In this document: in pieces, positions 54,787-58,985 of the stretch
Layout of the letters: the number at the start of each line of letters is the position of its first letter
Position numbering within the stretch: the stretch's first letter is position 1
Source: CAYRFF01 sp964436125
GTDB taxonomy: Bacteria > Bacteroidota > Bacteroidia > Chitinophagales > Saprospiraceae
Reading direction: 5' to 3'
Assembly: GCA_964436125.1 (NCBI GenBank)
Contig: CAYTBT010000017.1
Coordinates: 1 to 58,985, forward strand
DNA length: 58,985 nucleotides
Notes under the pieces: generated by a model
The model's database searches: none
Seen by the model: only the letters and a program-made list of their open reading frames with translations
Told to the model about the DNA's origin: nothing
Translations under genes and position numbers: made by a program

Positions 54787-55452
54787 TTACTCCACAACAT
54801 AAAACGTATAAGAAGCTCTTGATTTATATCTAGTTTGATAATTATCCTCATCATATTTATATTTTATATACATAGGGTTATTTTCAGATTTCCATAAATC
54901 ATAATTATCATCTTCCCCGGGAGGAATTACTAAATTGAATACAGGTAGATCAGTTCTACAGCCATTATCAAACTCTATATAATCAGGAAGTTCAAAATAA
55001 AAAAAGCGAGAATTTACCCATCCGGTATCATTTAAAGTATATGCATAGTCAACAATATATTTTTCTTGAGTACGCTTAATATACCCTAATATACTGTAAT
55101 CACCACTAACATTAAATTGACGTTTAAAAACATTGAATCTAGAAGTATCAACAATCACCTTTGAGTTTTTTAAAGCGGTTTCAATTAAATAGGTTGTATC
55201 TTTAATAAAGCCTACAACGTGTGAAAAAAATAAATTCTCAACTGATAATCGGTTTACTGTATTGTTTTCTCTATATAAACGCGGAAATTCAATATGGACA
55301 TGCATGGTATCACCTAAATGGAAGGTGTCCTTCATGGGACTTATCTTTACAGGGATTGAAAAATCATTTAGCTTACAAATTTGAAAGCGTTCACATGAAC
55401 AATAGAACAAATAATACAAAAAGAGAAAAATAATTAAACTTAGCTTTTTCAT
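54787..55452 (-). CDS. Lipoprotein, unknown, second gene of a putative phase-variable operon
   Basis: The 221-residue product has a lipoprotein signal (LSLIIFLFLYYLFYCSC). The remainder is beta-rich by eye, with DTFHLGDTMHVHIEFPRLY and FYFELPDYIEFDNGC; no family was recognised. The gene is AT-rich, unlike the dynamin gene next door. Its ATG comes one base after the stop codon of the HExxH lipoprotein gene, so its translation should depend on, and switch with, that gene. Confidence 0.75.
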   Translation of the reverse strand: MKKLSLIIFLFLYYLFYCSCERFQICKLNDFSIPVKISPMKDTFHLGDTMHVHIEFPRLYRENNTVNRLSVENLFFSHVVGFIKDTTYLIETALKNSKVIVDTSRFNVFKRQFNVSGDYSILGYIKRTQEKYIVDYAYTLNDTGWVNSRFFYFELPDYIEFDNGCRTDLPVFNLVIPPGEDDNYDLWKSENNPMYIKYKYDEDNYQTRYKSRASYTFYVVE

Positions 55453-55453
55453 C

Positions 55454-57286
<1,833 letters not shown>

Positions 57287-57435
57287 TTTTTTAATTTTAT
57301 TTACTGAATGTGCCTGCAAGATAAATCTTTTTCAATTAATAAATAATATTTTTAAGAAAAACTTAAAATTATAAGAGGAATACATATTATAATGGACTAT
57401 CTTGCATTGAGCATTTGTTTAATAATGAAGAGGAA

Positions 57436-58377
57436 ATGAATCCAGTCAATATAAAACGCGAAATCAGAGGGATGGCGATGGAAGCCGGTTTTACCGATAT
57501 GGCTGTCGCCAGGGCGGATGCATTGACCGAAGACCGGAAGCGATTGCGCGAGTGGCTCAAGCAAGGACGACATGGGAAAATGGGTTATATGGAAAACCAT
57601 TTTACTAAGCGAACCGATCCGCGTGAGCTCGTTGAAGGGGCTAAGTCTCTTGTGCTTTTTACCTATAACTATTATCCCGAGAAGGAACAAGTTCACGGAA
57701 CGTATAAAATATCACGATATGCTTATGGGAAGGATTATCATCAAGTATTGAAAAAGAAACTCTATAAGATTTACAATTATCTCAATGAAGAATACGGTGT
57801 TACGGGCCGCGTATTTACCGATTCTGCGCCAGTGCTGGAAAAGGCTTGGGCGGTGAAAGCAGGACTCGGCTGGCGAGGCAAAAATACCTTGCTCATTCAT
57901 CCCAAGCGCGGTTCCTATTTTTTTATTGCCTCGCTTATCATCGACATCGAGCTGCCTTCCGATGAAAATAATGAAATGCACGACTATTGTGGTCGTTGTA
58001 CGCGTTGTATCGATGCTTGCCCGACAGATGCTATTGATATTGAAGGCTATAAGCTCAATGCTTCTCAGTGTATTTCTTATGCAACTATTGAGTACAAGGG
58101 TGAAGAATTGCCGGAGGAATTTGAAGGGAAGATGGAAGACTGGATATTCGGCTGTGATATCTGCCAGGAAGTCTGCCCATGGAATAAATTTTCAACACCG
58201 CACGATGAGGAAAACTTTGAGCCGCATCCCGATTTATTGACCTACGAGAAAGAAGACTGGGAGAACATCAGCGAGGAAGAATTCCGTGAGATATTCAGGA
58301 AATCAGCCGTTAAAAGGACGAAATATAGTGGTCTGACAAGGAATATTGCCTTTATCTCTGAGAATGGTGATGATTGA
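57436..58377 (+). CDS. queG: Epoxyqueuosine reductase QueG
   Basis: Cobalamin-dependent iron-sulfur enzyme for the last step of queuosine synthesis in tRNA. The 313-residue product shows HGKMGYMENHFTKRTDPREL, GLGWRGKNTLLIHPKRGSYF, and two 4Fe-4S motifs, CGRCTRCIDACPTDAI and CDICQEVCPWN. The ATG at 57436 is preferred over an upstream in-frame TTG at 57415; either gives a normal length. Confidence 0.94.
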   Translation: MNPVNIKREIRGMAMEAGFTDMAVARADALTEDRKRLREWLKQGRHGKMGYMENHFTKRTDPRELVEGAKSLVLFTYNYYPEKEQVHGTYKISRYAYGKDYHQVLKKKLYKIYNYLNEEYGVTGRVFTDSAPVLEKAWAVKAGLGWRGKNTLLIHPKRGSYFFIASLIIDIELPSDENNEMHDYCGRCTRCIDACPTDAIDIEGYKLNASQCISYATIEYKGEELPEEFEGKMEDWIFGCDICQEVCPWNKFSTPHDEENFEPHPDLLTYEKEDWENISEEEFREIFRKSAVKRTKYSGLTRNIAFISENGDD

Positions 58378-58486
58378 TATAAGAAAGCTTAAATTTACTT
58401 CTCTTTAAGGAACACAGAGGCTCAGAATTAAAAGTACATTATGTTTAAATCCTATTAAACTGCTCAGATTTTTAATCTCATCTTCA

Positions 58487-58852
58487 GTGCGCTTGTTATT
58501 GTGGTTTTCCTCATCCTTAAGCAAGGGAAATCAAGGCCTCACCACATTGGATTATTTTTGGGTGATAATATTAATGGTTTTTATCACTGCTTATCTATGG
58601 CAATTATATGCTTACTTCCGATTTCGTAAAGGAATACAAGTGTGTGATGAACGGATAGAAATACCGACCTTCAGCGGAAGAATACGATTAAACAAGTCGA
58701 GCATCCTGGGATATGGCATAAAGCAGACGACATTTGGGAGGGCATTTGACTATATTCATTTTAAAATTGATTTAAAAGATTCAAGCCAGATTAAAGTCCT
58801 ACTTCCGTTGAGTCTGATAAAAGAAGCAAAGTTGCTTGTAGCTGCGGAGTAG
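58487..58852 (+). CDS. Small membrane protein, unknown
   Basis: About 121 residues with one clear hydrophobic helix (YFWVIILMVFITAYLWQLYAY) and a PH-like C-terminal half (GIQVCDERIEIPTFSGRIR, IHFKIDLKDSSQIKVLLPLS). The GTG at 58487 is the only usual start in the frame close to the helix; the open frame continues upstream without ATG, so the true start is uncertain. It follows queG by 109 bp. Confidence 0.55.
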   Translation: MRLLLWFSSSLSKGNQGLTTLDYFWVIILMVFITAYLWQLYAYFRFRKGIQVCDERIEIPTFSGRIRLNKSSILGYGIKQTTFGRAFDYIHFKIDLKDSSQIKVLLPLSLIKEAKLLVAAE

Positions 58853-58985
58853 TTATATGAGCTTATGTCGATGGAATAGGGGCGAAACTCTCTCCTGTTT
58901 TCACCATTGGGACACCCATTTTTTCTTTTACCACTTTTCCATTGATATGACCGAAAGAAATTCCGCCTTGTCGGAATCAATGGTC

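Noticed and set aside
58870..58985. A short minus-strand frame encoding GGISFGHINGKVVKEKMGV
   Set aside because: It looks somewhat protein-like and could be the end of a gene entering from the right, but an in-frame TGA lies near the window edge and only about 37 codons are visible, so it was not annotated.

Overview
The window looks like a chromosomal segment of a Bacteroidota bacterium, most likely from the Saprospiria/Cytophagia side (inference from gene content, not from a marker-gene search). The evidence is a PorP/SprF-type T9SS protein, several secreted proteins with type A or type B T9SS sorting domains, a TamL-type Omp85 lipoprotein, a GlsA/GlsB-like glycine-lipid pair, BshB1, DUF3467, a duplicated ExbD, and promoters of the Bacteroidota TAnnTTTG type instead of TATAAT with Shine-Dalgarno sites.

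Layout. 1-2.8 kb is AT-rich accessory DNA with short dispersed repeats and two adjacent T9SS cargo genes, both apparently not intact in this copy. 3.2-7.9 kb (minus) is an operon-like housekeeping cluster: miaB, a sigma-54 activator, lptE, an acidic repeat protein and secG. 8.2-9.4 kb is proline dehydrogenase. 9.7-12.4 kb is a DUF285-repeat surface protein. 12.8-16.4 kb is a fatty-acid beta-oxidation pair. 16.6-20.4 kb (plus) is exbB-exbD-exbD-tonB-folC. 21-22.9 kb is fabH and bshB1. 23.1-25.7 kb is a secreted metzincin. 26-27.1 kb is a Fic protein preceded by an array of inverted repeats. 27.7-31.2 kb holds an outer-membrane barrel, an RluD-like synthase, a LuxC-like reductase and nth. 31.2-36.9 kb (minus) holds tamL, glsB/glsA-like acyltransferases and two uncharacterised genes. 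37-41.5 kb holds tyrS, an FtsX/LolC-like permease and corA. 41.5-42.1 kb is a gene-free region with clustered DnaA boxes. 42.1-46.6 kb holds a GbsR/MarR regulator, a DUF1015 protein, porP/sprF, a bactofilin and two atp-associated membrane proteins. 46.6-48 kb is mnmA and tRNA-Leu(CAG). 48.1-54.5 kb is mixed, ending with a dynamin-like GTPase and an RsiV-like lipoprotein. 54.8-57.3 kb is an AT-rich two-gene lipoprotein operon. 57.4-58.9 kb is queG and a small membrane protein.

The most interesting pattern is two genes for exported proteins in which a short tandem repeat lies directly behind the start codon and ahead of the signal peptide: eleven 4-bp GACA units at 57241-57284 (reading frame open) and 4.75 copies of an 8-bp unit at 821-858 (reading frame closed, restored by losing one unit). 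This is the arrangement expected of slipped-strand phase variation of surface proteins. Other items worth following are the AGGTAA/TTACCT array upstream of fic, a candidate oriC at 41.66-41.75 kb, a recurrent intergenic 13-15 bp motif (AGCTTMCGCAAAT), and a LuxC-like reductase that lacks the expected catalytic cysteine.
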